A stretch of 64,000 nt of DNA from Verrucomicrobiota bacterium (GCA_024233345.1 JACKPT010000005.1:62001-126000), one strand, 5' to 3'; positions 16,481 to 25,730 are shown, numbered from the stretch's first letter. A program made the numbers and translations. The notes: generated from the sequence alone by a model not told the origin.

Positions 16481-18322
16481 TCAGAACTCATCGTGTAATT
16501 CGAGGATCGGCCTGGCCTTTTCCCAGCCCTGGCGGACGGTTTCAACATCGGATCGCAGGACCAGGCATGCCTCGGTCAGTTTGGCCTTTTCCTGACCTTC
16601 GGCCTGCTTTCTTCGATCCTGTAGTCGGCGGAGGTGGCTTTCCATATCCTTGAGTCGAATCGAGAGAATCAGGTCCTGGGCGATTTCATGGGGTTGGACC
16701 TCCTCGGTATCAAACAGGTGGTGTTCCTCGGTGATCAGTCGAACCGCCAGTGTCTTGACGGGATCCGGTTCCTCGATGCACTCCCGGACGAGGTCCCAGT
16801 CCTCATCGCCGGGATGTTGGAGAAACTTCCGATACAAGTCCGCGCAGGCCGGGTGGTGAAAATGTTCCGGTTGGAGAAACGGTGCGGCCTCATCCACACA
16901 GTGGGGGAAGTGGACCATCAGCTCCAGCAGTTGCATTTCACTGGGAGGGATGCGGGCCGAAGGGGTCGCGGGGGCTTCCTCGGGAGCACGGTGGGCCTGC
17001 CGTTGCTGATCGCGGCTCTGGGCATGGATGACATCCCGGCGGAGGGCATCCCGGGTCAGGCCCAATGCCGCCGCGGCCTGGGTCAGCAGGTGCTCTTGAA
17101 AGACTGAACTGGGAGCCTTGCTCGCGGCAGCAATCACCTCCTTGGCCGCCCGGATCACCGCGGTTTCCCGCGGCATGTCCCGATTGCGTTCGAGATGAAT
17201 GCGGCACAGGAACGCCATGCCCGGTTCAGCTTCGGTAAGCAATGTGGCCAGTGCCTCGGCTCCCTGTTCCTGCAGAAAGGAGTCCGGGTCCGAGCCCGGC
17301 GGCATGGTGACGACATGGGATACCAATCCTGCCTGAATAAAAATGGGGATGGAGCGCAAACCGGCTTCGCTGCCCGCAGTGTCGCCATCCAGCACCAGGG
17401 TGATATCGTCCGCCGACCGCCGAAGGATGCGGGCATGATCTTCGGTGATGGCGGTTCCCTGCGCGGCCACGGCATGGCTGAACCCGGCAAGATGGCACCG
17501 GATGACATCGATCTGGCCCTCACATAAGATCGCCGACCGCCGGTCCAGCATGGGTTTCTTGGCGAGGTGCATGCCATAGAGAATCCGACTCTTGCGAAAC
17601 AGCGGGGTTTCGGGGCTGTTGACATACTTGCCGGTCCGGTTCTCACGGGGATCCCCGGGCAGGAGTCGTCCGCTGAATCCCAGCACCTGGCCGATGTCAT
17701 CGAGTACCGGAAACATCAGGCGGCCTCGGAACCGGTCATACCAGTCACCCTTTTCGCCCCGGGCCATCACCCCGGCCATTTCCAGCAGTTCCAGCGCGAT
17801 GTCCGCTCCCCTGGCCCAGCGGATCATGTCGTCGGACTGGAGGGGTGAATACCCAATCTGAAACAGCTCGAGCGCGGGGGTGAGATGTCGCTGATTCAGA
17901 TAGTCACGAGCCGGTTGGGCCTGGGGGGATTTGAGCAGGGCATTGCGATAATAGCCAGCCACTGCCTGAGACACCGAAAGCAGTTTGTCCTTCTCCCGGG
18001 CGTCATGGTCGGAAACCCCGGGGGTTAATTCAATCCGCAGTCCGGCCCGCTGGGCCAGCACCCGGGCGGCATGAAGAAAATCCACCCCTTCATACTTCTG
18101 GACAAAACTGAAGACATCTCCGCCGGTATGACACCCGAAGCAGTAGAAGGACTGCCGGTTGGGATTGACCTTGAACGAGGGGGTTTTTTCCTTGTGAAAC
18201 GGACAGAGCGCCTCGTAATGCGGACCCTTCCGGTTCAGGGTGATATAGGAGCCGATGATATCAACCACATCCGATGCATCCCGGATTTTTTCGATCTGGG
18301 ATTTAAAGTCGGCTTCACTCAT
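16481..18322 (-). CDS. dnaG: DNA primase
   Basis: Makes RNA primers at the replication fork. The N-terminal CHC2 zinc finger uses Cys40, His43, Cys61 and Cys64. The Toprim core has LCEGQIDVIRCHLAGF and the acidic LVLDGDTAGSEAG. The C-terminal helicase-binding region is present, giving 613 residues, a normal length. Its ATG overlaps the cvpA stop as ATGA, so translation is coupled. Unlike the common rpsU-dnaG-rpoD arrangement, no rpoD follows here. Confidence 0.96.
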   Translation of the reverse strand: MSEADFKSQIEKIRDASDVVDIIGSYITLNRKGPHYEALCPFHKEKTPSFKVNPNRQSFYCFGCHTGGDVFSFVQKYEGVDFLHAARVLAQRAGLRIELTPGVSDHDAREKDKLLSVSQAVAGYYRNALLKSPQAQPARDYLNQRHLTPALELFQIGYSPLQSDDMIRWARGADIALELLEMAGVMARGEKGDWYDRFRGRLMFPVLDDIGQVLGFSGRLLPGDPRENRTGKYVNSPETPLFRKSRILYGMHLAKKPMLDRRSAILCEGQIDVIRCHLAGFSHAVAAQGTAITEDHARILRRSADDITLVLDGDTAGSEAGLRSIPIFIQAGLVSHVVTMPPGSDPDSFLQEQGAEALATLLTEAEPGMAFLCRIHLERNRDMPRETAVIRAAKEVIAAASKAPSSVFQEHLLTQAAAALGLTRDALRRDVIHAQSRDQQRQAHRAPEEAPATPSARIPPSEMQLLELMVHFPHCVDEAAPFLQPEHFHHPACADLYRKFLQHPGDEDWDLVRECIEEPDPVKTLAVRLITEEHHLFDTEEVQPHEIAQDLILSIRLKDMESHLRRLQDRRKQAEGQEKAKLTEACLVLRSDVETVRQGWEKARPILELHDEF

Positions 18323-18963
18323 GGTGAAGTCTCTTCACGGGAGGCATCATCGATCCAGGCATCCAGGGCATCCCAGGGTTGGGGGGCGAGATCCTGGTAG
18401 AGCTCATCCGATGCGGCCGGGGACGACTTGAGGATGGGAAATGTCTCCGCCAGCGAATCGTAGGCCGGCTGAAACTGTTCCTGGATCAGATGATGCATCC
18501 GGGAGTCAGCCAGGTGGGTGCGCACCCTTTCGGAGGGCACCTGGTTGGCGATGAGAAACAGCATGACAACGACCAGGCTGTACCGCAGAAGTCCCAGCAG
18601 CGCCCCCCCCACATATTCCAAAGGTCCCCGGAACGTGATGTTGAGGATGGTATGCACGGCAAACCGAATCACTTTCAACACCAGATAAAGTAGAAGGAAA
18701 ATGGACACAAAGGATGTGAGGCGCAGGGCATCTTCGCCCCAATCCAGACGGGACTGCAAGAGCGGTACCGCGAGACGATGAAAATGCCATGCTCCGGAAA
18801 AAGACAACACCAGAGCCAGCAACCGGCTAAGCTCACCCGATAACCCCCGGCGAATACCTCCGAGGAGACCCACCAGCAGGATTCCTCCGGCGATCCAATC
18901 GGGCAGGCTCCACCATTCTTGTAGCGTCGTCCACATATCGGCAGCATAGGAGGTCTGAGGCAT
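18319..18963 (-). CDS. cvpA: CvpA family inner-membrane protein
   Basis: 214 residues with four hydrophobic segments in the first 130 residues, including LPDWIAGGILLVGLLGGIRR, whose GxxRG turn is typical of CvpA, followed by a soluble C-terminal tail. CvpA proteins are poorly understood and linked in other bacteria to envelope stress, bile resistance and colicin V export. ATG 18963 is used; a TTG three codons earlier is also in frame. It is the first gene of a two-gene unit with dnaG. Confidence 0.8.
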   Translation of the reverse strand: MPQTSYAADMWTTLQEWWSLPDWIAGGILLVGLLGGIRRGLSGELSRLLALVLSFSGAWHFHRLAVPLLQSRLDWGEDALRLTSFVSIFLLLYLVLKVIRFAVHTILNITFRGPLEYVGGALLGLLRYSLVVVMLFLIANQVPSERVRTHLADSRMHHLIQEQFQPAYDSLAETFPILKSSPAASDELYQDLAPQPWDALDAWIDDASREETSP

Positions 18964-19022
18964 TCGCTTCAAGACAGGGTTTTGATTGTCCCGGTGGGGG
19001 GGACTGTGATTTCATTCTGGCC

Positions 19023-19760
19023 ATGCCAGATAAAGGTCATCCGGACGAGGTTCTGACGCCGATCAAGGCCCTGCTGCGCCTGTCTTCCTTTTTGCTCATT
19101 GCCGTGGCGGGGGTGTTGATTGCGCGGTACACCCCGGCCCGGCAGTGGTTAACGGTGGAGACCATGACCGAGTTGTCGCAGCGTCTGGGCTGGATGGGCG
19201 TTGTGGTACTGGCCCTTTACGGCGTGCTGTCTCCCTTGTTGTTTCTGCCCCGCTGGCCCCTGGCCTTTGTTGCGGGCCTGCTCTACGGGATTTTTCTGGG
19301 GTCGGTACTGGCGGTGCTGGCGTCCACGATCGGGGCCGGTTTCCATTACTATTTAAGCCGGACCCTGTTGTCACCGATGGCGGACCGGGCTCGCAGGCGC
19401 TATGGGGTGGAGCATCTGGTTATACCCAAACAGCGGCAGTTTCTGGTCATCTTTCTGCTTCGGGCATTTCCTTTGTCCAGTTTTGTGGCCACCAATCTTC
19501 TGGCCGGAACCTTGCGGATGCACAGTGGTCGTTTTTTGTGGGCCAGTCTACTGGGGATGATTCCCTCCACCCTGATGTATGCATCGGGAGGAAAGCTGGT
19601 CAAACAACCGACACACCACTACTATTGGTTCGCAGGGCTGGTCATCGTCCTGATGGTGGCGGGAACGGTCGCCGCGCATCGATGGTTGTATCCGGTTCTG
19701 CGCAAGCCATCCCCGGTTGGCGGTGAGGATGGGGAAAAGCATCCGTCACAGGATGAGTGA
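19023..19760 (+). CDS. TVP38/TMEM64 (VTT domain) membrane protein
   Basis: 245-residue polytopic protein of the DedA/TVP38 superfamily. Visible marks are the re-entrant-loop region LPRWPLAFVAGLLYGIFLGS, the conserved RAFPLSSFVATNLLAGTLRM and GMIPSTLMYASGG. Relatives are predicted lipid scramblases or transporters of the inner membrane. It is followed at 10 bases by the DUF4139-like pair, so these three genes may form an operon; I see no functional link between them. Confidence 0.85.
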   Translation: MPDKGHPDEVLTPIKALLRLSSFLLIAVAGVLIARYTPARQWLTVETMTELSQRLGWMGVVVLALYGVLSPLLFLPRWPLAFVAGLLYGIFLGSVLAVLASTIGAGFHYYLSRTLLSPMADRARRRYGVEHLVIPKQRQFLVIFLLRAFPLSSFVATNLLAGTLRMHSGRFLWASLLGMIPSTLMYASGGKLVKQPTHHYYWFAGLVIVLMVAGTVAAHRWLYPVLRKPSPVGGEDGEKHPSQDE

Positions 19761-19770
19761 GGGGAATGGA

Positions 19771-21237
19771 ATGAGTAACAAACAGAGTGGTATGTGCGCG
19801 ATCCTGGTTGGGTTGGGATTGATCGGGCCTGTGCATGGGCAGGTCGTGGTTGATGTCTCGCCGCCCCAGGGGATTACCCTGTCCATTTACGATGAAGGAT
19901 TTGCCCTGGTGAGCGAATCGCGCCGGGCTGTCCTCGAGCAGGGCGATCAGGATCTCCGGGTCACTCAGTTACCCGCATTGATCGATGTGTCCAGCGTGAC
20001 CCATGCCTCGGTTGGCCGCAGTACGGATTTCGATGTATTGGAGAAGCGGTTCCTGTATGACTATGCCGATGCGGAATCCCTGTTCAGCCGGTTGCGCGGG
20101 GTTGACGTTTCCATCCTGGCCGATGGCCGTGAGATCAGTGGAGAAGCCCGCTACCTGCGGGATCAAAGAGGGGCCGAGTGGATTTCCCTCAACCGGGCCG
20201 ATGGCCTCTCCCTTTTCCCCCTGGATGGCATTACCAGCCTGACTGCGGAGCGGAGCCGTCTCATTGCCTACCCCGAGCCGACCATGATCTGGAGGACGCG
20301 CACGACGCAGGAGGGCCCGAAAACGTTCCGGGTCGGCTACCGCACGGACGGGATCTCCTGGAAAGCCTATTATGACATCCTGCTTCGCCGGAGCACTGCG
20401 GATTTCTTTGCCAAGGTGGAGTTGGAAAATCAGTCCGGTGTGGACTATGAAGATGCCCGGGTCCGGATGATCATGACCGAGAAGGGATTGCTGGCTCCTC
20501 TGAACCGGGTGGTTCATGCCGGTCGGGAGGAGGTGCCCGCAATGCGGTACGTATACGGTTTGCCTCAACCGGTTTGGGAACAATCGGTTGCCGGGTTGAC
20601 TCCGGAGGAAATCTTCGAGCTTCCCCGGAATGTCAATCTTCCCGAGCAGGACCGGGTCTTTGTCCATTTTGCCTCGGCGACGGACATGCCGATGGAGAAG
20701 TTCTTCCTGTATGATGGGGTGAAATTTGACCGGTTCCAGCGCAACCGCAGGAATGATTGGAACTATGGGACCGAGTTCCACCAGGTGGTTGAAACCTATG
20801 TGGAATTCGAGAACAGTGAAGCGCGCGGGATTGGCCGCAGCCTACCTCCGGGGTGGCTGCGGTTATTCGACGCCCGCGAGGATGGCGCGGTGGATTTTCT
20901 GGGTGAAGCGTTTATGCTTCCGGTGGCGGTCGGCGAGAAAGGCCGGGTCCGGTTGGGTCCGGCCCGGGGATTGATCGGGGAGCGCGAGCGCATGAGTTAC
21001 GAAGAGGTCACCCCCCTGCATGAGTACGAGGAGTCTTTCGAAATTCGGTTGATCAACACCTCGGAAGAGGACGCCGAAATCAGGGTGGTCGAGCATTTGT
21101 ACCGGTGGCAGAATTTCGAGCTGGTCAAATCCGATACGGAGTATGAAACCATCGGCCCTCAGACCATCGAATTCCGCCCCACAGTCAAGGCGGGGGGGCG
21201 CCGTTCCATTCATTACACCGTACGCTATACCTGGTAA
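19771..21237 (+). CDS. Secreted DUF4139-like protein, copy 1
   Basis: 488 residues. ATG 19771 has GAGGGG upstream and opens a signal peptide ending near VHGQVV. The mature protein contains the DUF4139 pattern YRTDGISWKAYYDILLR followed by VELENQSGVDYEDARVRMI, and ends in a beta strand, SIHYTVRYTW. It is predicted periplasmic or surface-exposed and beta-sandwich rich. No catalytic residues are evident and the function is unknown. It is followed after 6 bases by a diverged second copy. Confidence 0.8.
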   Translation: MSNKQSGMCAILVGLGLIGPVHGQVVVDVSPPQGITLSIYDEGFALVSESRRAVLEQGDQDLRVTQLPALIDVSSVTHASVGRSTDFDVLEKRFLYDYADAESLFSRLRGVDVSILADGREISGEARYLRDQRGAEWISLNRADGLSLFPLDGITSLTAERSRLIAYPEPTMIWRTRTTQEGPKTFRVGYRTDGISWKAYYDILLRRSTADFFAKVELENQSGVDYEDARVRMIMTEKGLLAPLNRVVHAGREEVPAMRYVYGLPQPVWEQSVAGLTPEEIFELPRNVNLPEQDRVFVHFASATDMPMEKFFLYDGVKFDRFQRNRRNDWNYGTEFHQVVETYVEFENSEARGIGRSLPPGWLRLFDAREDGAVDFLGEAFMLPVAVGEKGRVRLGPARGLIGERERMSYEEVTPLHEYEESFEIRLINTSEEDAEIRVVEHLYRWQNFELVKSDTEYETIGPQTIEFRPTVKAGGRRSIHYTVRYTW

Positions 21238-21243
21238 TTCCGG

Positions 21244-22545
21244 GTGAACGCCGTCATGTCCGTTTCATGCAGGAACAGTATCCGGGCGGGTGGGCTGCTC
21301 GCACTGATGATGGGCACTGTGGCGTCCGGTCTGGCGCAGGATCCGGTTGAGGTCGATCTGGTGATCGGCCGGGGTTGGGCCTGTGTGACGGAGACCTACC
21401 GGGTGGAGTGCAAGCGGACCGAAACCACGCTGGACCTGCCAATCGACGATGATGCCGTGTCGTCTTCGGTATCCTTGAGATCCCCTCGGCGCGAAGTGGA
21501 CGTACACGGGTGGCGGCTAGCCTCGTCCAGGTCGCACCGGGTCGAACCGCCGACGATCCTGACCCTGATTCCCGGCGATTCAATCAGGCCCGCAGCGCAG
21601 GGGGAGGCAAGGGACCGCCTGCTGGTGGATGTCTCGGTGAGAACCCCCGGAACCTTCGATCTGGTCCTGAGCTATTTGATGACCAACTGGAACTGGGAAG
21701 CCAGCTACCAGATGTCGGTCCGGGGTGAGATTCGCAATCCGGCCAGCCCGATTTCCATTGATCTGGAGGGCTGGGTCGAACTGAATCGCATGGGCTCAAG
21801 GTCCTTTCTCAATGCGCAGGTACAGGTGGTCGGGGGCGAGACCTCCGAGGGGGTGGGGGCGAACGATCAGTTGGGCATCTTGAATCTTGACCCCTTCAGT
21901 CCCTTGTCCGATCTGTGGCGGCCCGAGGTTGCGCCTCCGGCACTCGAGCATGCCTACCCCATTCCCGGCGTCAGCACATTACTGCCGGGACGGAAGTCCC
22001 TGATGCAATTGGTTTCTGCCCGAAGGGTCACCGGGCAGCGCTTGTACGGGATCACTGCCCCGGACATTCCCTCGGATATCCGGGGTCCGGGATCGCCCAT
22101 GACCCAATACCTGTTGTTTCGAAATGACCGGGCGATTGCGCAGGGACGATCCCTTCCGCCGGGCCGGTCGGTGATCTATCTGGGCGCACTTCGGTCCAGT
22201 ATCCATCAAGAAGGTCGTATTCGCCACGTAGCCTCGGACGCGGAGATTCGGGTGGATATGGGCCCCACCCAGGACCTGCTGATCAAGCGAATCAGTCTGG
22301 GCGATATCCAGTCAGCCGCAGGCTACTATGAGGCTCGTTGGGCACTTCGTATCGATAATACCTTCCCGGTTCCTGTTGAGGTGGAAGTCAACGAGGAGCC
22401 ACCGGTGGCTCTGGCCTGGACGGTCAGTGGCTCAACCGAGAGCTACGCATTGGAGAATCAGCGGATTCTTTACCGCATGACAATTCCCGGGAAGTACATG
22501 GAATCGGTGGAGTATACGGTTCGCTATCGATTGCCGGAATTGTAG
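21244..22545 (+). CDS. Secreted DUF4139-like protein, copy 2
   Basis: 433 residues. Either GTG 21244 or ATG 21256 can start it; both lead into a signal peptide (GGLLALMMGTVASGLAQ). The central segment NWNWEASYQMSVRGEI aligns with the ISWKAYYDILLRRS segment of the preceding protein, and the last strand SVEYTVRYRLPEL mirrors SIHYTVRYTW, so the two are tandem paralogues. Otherwise they have diverged strongly. Its 3' end overlaps the convergent trmL gene by 22 bases. The function is unknown. Confidence 0.75.
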   Translation: MNAVMSVSCRNSIRAGGLLALMMGTVASGLAQDPVEVDLVIGRGWACVTETYRVECKRTETTLDLPIDDDAVSSSVSLRSPRREVDVHGWRLASSRSHRVEPPTILTLIPGDSIRPAAQGEARDRLLVDVSVRTPGTFDLVLSYLMTNWNWEASYQMSVRGEIRNPASPISIDLEGWVELNRMGSRSFLNAQVQVVGGETSEGVGANDQLGILNLDPFSPLSDLWRPEVAPPALEHAYPIPGVSTLLPGRKSLMQLVSARRVTGQRLYGITAPDIPSDIRGPGSPMTQYLLFRNDRAIAQGRSLPPGRSVIYLGALRSSIHQEGRIRHVASDAEIRVDMGPTQDLLIKRISLGDIQSAAGYYEARWALRIDNTFPVPVEVEVNEEPPVALAWTVSGSTESYALENQRILYRMTIPGKYMESVEYTVRYRLPEL

Positions 22546-23051
22546 TGCAACTGGCGCAGCGCCTCATACACCGCAATACCTGCCGCAGTCGATAAATTCA
22601 GGGAGCGAACATGGTCGGTGCGGAGGGGAATGCCAACGACCCGGTCGGGAAACTTGCGCAAGAGCTGTTCGCTGAGTCCCCGGGTTTCCGCCCCGAACAA
22701 CAAGTAATCACCGGCTTGGTAGTGGGTGTCAAAATAGGAAAGGGTTCCGCCGGTACTGAAGAGGTGGAGCGAATCCGGGCCGGGGTTTTCGGTGCGAAAG
22801 AACGATTCCAGATCCGGGTGCAGGATGGGTTGAATCGCATCCCAATAGTCCAGTCCGGCCCGGCGCAGTTTCGCGTCATCCAGTTTGAATCCCAAGGGCT
22901 CCACCAGATGCAATCGCGAACCGGTGGCGGCGCATAGTCGGGCAATGTTGCCGGTGTTGGGCGGGATCTCCGGCTCAACCAGCACCACATTTAACTGCGG
23001 GTGCGGCCAGGTGAAGGGGTGCTCATGCTTCCGCTGATGGGCATGTTTCAA
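22524..23051 (-). CDS. trmL: tRNA (cytidine/uridine-34-2'-O)-methyltransferase TrmL
   Basis: SPOUT-class methyltransferase that 2'-O-methylates the wobble base of certain leucine tRNAs. Knot motifs are visible: VLVEPEIPPNTGNIARLCAATG at the N-terminus, LLFGAETRGL in the middle, and IPLRTDHVRSLNLSTAAGIAVYEALRQ at the end. No ATG is available; TTG 23051, 8 bases after the upstream gene's stop, or an internal GTG nearer to the VLVEPE strand are the choices. It is probably co-transcribed with the secreted unknown gene upstream. Confidence 0.92.
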   Translation of the reverse strand: MKHAHQRKHEHPFTWPHPQLNVVLVEPEIPPNTGNIARLCAATGSRLHLVEPLGFKLDDAKLRRAGLDYWDAIQPILHPDLESFFRTENPGPDSLHLFSTGGTLSYFDTHYQAGDYLLFGAETRGLSEQLLRKFPDRVVGIPLRTDHVRSLNLSTAAGIAVYEALRQLHYNSGNR

Positions 23052-23059
23052 GGTGCGGT

Positions 23060-23662
23060 TCAGGGGGATGCCGGATGTAATTTCCGACAGGCATTGCGCA
23101 ACTGGATGGCAATTTCCTTACCGGCGGTTTTGAGCGCATCCTGTCCGGCGGATCGGATCGCCTGCCCGCCCTCGGTGGCCGACGCATCAAATACATCGAG
23201 CACCTTGGCATCGGCAATTCTCACCAACCGGGCGGAAATCTCGGCGTTTGCCCGCACCACCCGCACGCCATACGCGGTGCCGACGCTGGCCTCACCTGCC
23301 GTGGCTTGGCCGGTAATTAAATAGTCCGCCCCCAGTTCCTCGGCCACCGCGCGGGCATTATCGAGTCCCAGCAGGTCGTCAATCGAGGACAGCTTGCGCG
23401 AGACTCCGCTGGCCAGGGCGGCATCCACCACCTCAAACCCTTCCCGGATCAATGCTTTCTCGATCGCGGTCTGCACGATGTGTTGCGACGACTCACCATA
23501 GAGGACCCAGTACCAGGTGTGATCCAATCGTTCCGGCATGATGACCATAAAGGTCGGCGAGGCTGAATCCGGCTCGTTCGGTACCTCCGGTTCCCCGGCA
23601 AACGCCGGGGTGACGAACATCGTCGCAAGCAATAGGACGGTTGGCATGCTGATTACTCTCAT
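23060..23662 (-). CDS. Secreted protein of unknown function (FlgT/CsgG-like fold suspected)
   Basis: 200 residues from ATG 23662, with AGGAGA 8 bases upstream. A signal peptide ends at about AFAGEP. The mature part alternates helix and strand: SQHIVQTAIEKALIREGFEVVDAAL, then ARAVAEELGADYLITGQATAGEA, then VRANAEISARLVRIADAKVL. That arrangement resembles the envelope-protein domains of FlgT, CsgG or LPP20-like lipoproteins. The resemblance is by eye only. No cysteine lipobox is present, so it should be soluble in the periplasm. Confidence 0.6.
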   Translation of the reverse strand: MRVISMPTVLLLATMFVTPAFAGEPEVPNEPDSASPTFMVIMPERLDHTWYWVLYGESSQHIVQTAIEKALIREGFEVVDAALASGVSRKLSSIDDLLGLDNARAVAEELGADYLITGQATAGEASVGTAYGVRVVRANAEISARLVRIADAKVLDVFDASATEGGQAIRSAGQDALKTAGKEIAIQLRNACRKLHPASP

Positions 23663-23760
23663 GATGAGGTCTCCTGTTGCCATCGAATCGCAATCAATCG
23701 CCAAAGTCAAGCGGAGCTCTCCGGCGGGGGACTGACCGGTCATCGGGGTACAGCCAGTGC

Positions 23761-23789
23761 TTGCCAAGTGCCCGGTTCAACCCTAGGGT
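23761..23789 (+). promoter_or_regulatory. Candidate sigma-70 promoter of the SRP RNA gene
   Basis: TTGCCA (23761-23766) and TAGGGT (23784-23789) with a 17-base spacer. The predicted start, about 7-11 bases further on, coincides with the 5' side of the terminal SRP RNA stem at 23801. The same transcript could continue into dnaX. Confidence 0.45.
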
Positions 23790-23800
23790 ACTCACTTCAC

Positions 23801-23945
23801 GGTTCACCCTGCGGGAGCGGGCGGGGCCGGGACCTATGCGACGGAAGCAGGTGAATCCCGCCAGGACCGGAAGGTAGCAACGGTAGCTGTCGCTTTCCGG
23901 GCGCCGTAGGCAAACCTGGTCCCGCTCGCCCTCACAGGGTGAACC
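23801..23945 (+). ncRNA. ffs: Signal recognition particle RNA (4.5S-like)
   Basis: The universally conserved helix 8 core is present: CCAGGACCGGAAGGTAGCAA at 23861-23880, matching the SRP RNA pattern CAGGNCCGGAAGGNAGCA. The flanking sequence closes a long hairpin, and the outermost arms GGTTCACCCT (23801) and AGGGTGAACC (ending 23945) pair perfectly. Its size of about 145 bases is larger than the E. coli 4.5S RNA but without an obvious Alu domain. It lies 12 bases upstream of dnaX, a gene order found in several bacteria. The RNA binds Ffh for co-translational membrane targeting. Ends are set from the stem and may be off by a few bases. Confidence 0.92.
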
Positions 23946-23957
23946 TGGGTCACAATC

Positions 23958-25730
23958 ATGAGTTACGAAGTTTTAGCAAGAAAATGGCGGCCGCAGCAGT
24001 TCGATGATGTGGTGGGGCAGGGGCATGTTGTCCAGACCCTCGGCAATGCCATCGCCGCGCAGCGGGTCGCCCATGCCTATCTGTTTGTTGGTCCGCGAGG
24101 GGTCGGGAAAACGTCGATCGCCCGCATTTTCGCCAAAGCACTCAATTGCCCCAACCTCACCGAGGGGAATCCCTGTGATACCTGCGATTCCTGCCGGGAA
24201 ATCATGTCCGGGGTGGCCCTGGATGTGGTTGAGATTGACGGGGCCTCCAACAACAGCGTGGATCAGGTCCGGGAGTTGCGGGATAGTGTCAAATACGCCC
24301 CTGCCCGCGGCCCCAACAAAATCTACATCATCGATGAAGTTCACATGCTTTCCATGGCGGCCTTCAATGCCCTGCTCAAGACCCTTGAAGAGCCCCCGGG
24401 TCATGTCAAATTTCTGTTCGCCACCACCGAAGTCCAGAAAGTGCCCTCGACCATCCTGTCCCGCTGCCAGCGGTTTGACCTGCGGCGGATCGAGCTCAAG
24501 GATCTGATCGGGCAGCTCCGGATGATTGCCGGGGCGGAAGATGTGGAGATCAGCGACGAGGCGGTGGAAGCCATTGCCCGGGGAGCGGAGGGCGGTTTGC
24601 GGGATGCCGAATCAGCGCTCGATCAGCTCATTTCCTTTCGCGGGAAAAAAATTGACGAAGAGGATGTACTGAATGTTTTCGGGTTGGTTTCCCGGCGGAC
24701 CCTGGAAGATCTCGCCGAGGCGGTTTTGAGCGGAAACTATGCCGGGATCTTTGAACAGATTGCCGATCTGAATGATGCCGGCAAGGACTTGCAGCGACTG
24801 TCTCTGGAAGTGCTGGACTACATGCGCAACCTGCTGGTGGTCCAATTGACCGGCGACCGGGCCGCCGAGCTGGAAATTCCCGAGAGTCACCTTGACCGGT
24901 TGAAGGTTCAAGCCGCTCAATCCAATCCCGAACGCCTGAGCCGGGTGGTGGATATTCTGATCCAGGCACAGCCGCAACTGAAATTTGCCCTCTCCCGTCG
25001 AACCATTCTGGAAATGGCCTTGCTCCGGGCGGCCCGGGCCGCCGCCGCCGCATCGCTGGACGACATTCTGGCTGCCCTTCAGGAAACCCGTGAAGCGCTT
25101 CCGGAGGCTTCCCGGGAAGTGACAAGTCCAACCACTCAAAAAAAAAGCCCTGAGGGCATCCCCGCCCAGCCTGGCCTAGTCAGCCGGTCGCCAGTGGCGG
25201 ATTCCCGGGTCCGGGAGGTTCCTGCGCAAGCGGGAGGGGATCCGGAAGCCCATCTCGCTGACCGGGCCGATGACGATCCGGTTCCGGACCCTGAAAAAGA
25301 GTATCCCGGTTTGGTTCAGGATTGGCCCAGGCTGATTGAAAAAATCGGCCAGATGGCACCACTGACCAGGGGGTATCTGAAGGACACCCGCCCCCTTGCC
25401 ATCGAGGGGACCATGGTAATTCTGGCCATTGATGAAGAGTTCGCCGGGAATCAGGAAAGACTTTTGATGCCCCGGAACCTGCACGCGATCAAGAAAGCGA
25501 TCTCCAACAGTCTGCACCGGTCTGTCAATGTCTCCTTTCAACCGGTGGCGGATCTGAGTACCATTGCGATTCCCACCCTTCCCGGAGGCGGGACTGATCC
25601 CGAACGTTCGGAGGAACCGGTGCCGCCCAAAACACAGGACCAGCGGCACCCCAAAGCGGCGGTACTGGACGATCCCGCAGTGAAGAATGTGCTCGAAGCA
25701 TTTGATGGTAACATTATTGATATTCGGTGA
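23958..25730 (+). CDS. dnaX: DNA polymerase III subunits gamma and tau
   Basis: Clamp-loader ATPase of 590 residues. Walker A is GPRGVGKT at 45-52; the zinc module uses Cys64, Cys73, Cys76 and Cys79; the DEAD-like IIDEVHM, SRC motif (ILSRCQRFDL) and sensor 2 region are present. Domain III ends near residue 375, followed by a linker and a tau-specific C-terminal domain. In the linker an A9 run with an immediate -1-frame TGA predicts a second, roughly 398-residue gamma product. It is followed closely by ybaB and recR, the classical replication-repair operon, and preceded by the SRP RNA gene. Confidence 0.97.
   Translation: MSYEVLARKWRPQQFDDVVGQGHVVQTLGNAIAAQRVAHAYLFVGPRGVGKTSIARIFAKALNCPNLTEGNPCDTCDSCREIMSGVALDVVEIDGASNNSVDQVRELRDSVKYAPARGPNKIYIIDEVHMLSMAAFNALLKTLEEPPGHVKFLFATTEVQKVPSTILSRCQRFDLRRIELKDLIGQLRMIAGAEDVEISDEAVEAIARGAEGGLRDAESALDQLISFRGKKIDEEDVLNVFGLVSRRTLEDLAEAVLSGNYAGIFEQIADLNDAGKDLQRLSLEVLDYMRNLLVVQLTGDRAAELEIPESHLDRLKVQAAQSNPERLSRVVDILIQAQPQLKFALSRRTILEMALLRAARAAAAASLDDILAALQETREALPEASREVTSPTTQKKSPEGIPAQPGLVSRSPVADSRVREVPAQAGGDPEAHLADRADDDPVPDPEKEYPGLVQDWPRLIEKIGQMAPLTRGYLKDTRPLAIEGTMVILAIDEEFAGNQERLLMPRNLHAIKKAISNSLHRSVNVSFQPVADLSTIAIPTLPGGGTDPERSEEPVPPKTQDQRHPKAAVLDDPAVKNVLEAFDGNIIDIR
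25137..25157 (+). other. Predicted -1 frameshift or transcriptional slippage site in dnaX
   Basis: The zero-frame codons CAA AAA AAA AGC contain nine consecutive A residues (25138-25146). A -1 shift, or one extra A in the transcript, gives AAG CCC TGA with the stop at 25151-25153, so synthesis ends two codons after the slip, just past domain III. GCCC-TGA-GGGC (25147-25157) can form a small hairpin directly downstream. The design parallels E. coli gamma formation (ribosomal frameshift) and Thermus dnaX (A9 slippage). Confidence 0.75.

Noticed and set aside
25138..25146. A9 run in dnaX as a sequencing error or broken gene
   Set aside because: The zero frame is open across it and continues into a normal tau C-terminal region, and the -1 stop is placed as in known dnaX slippage genes.
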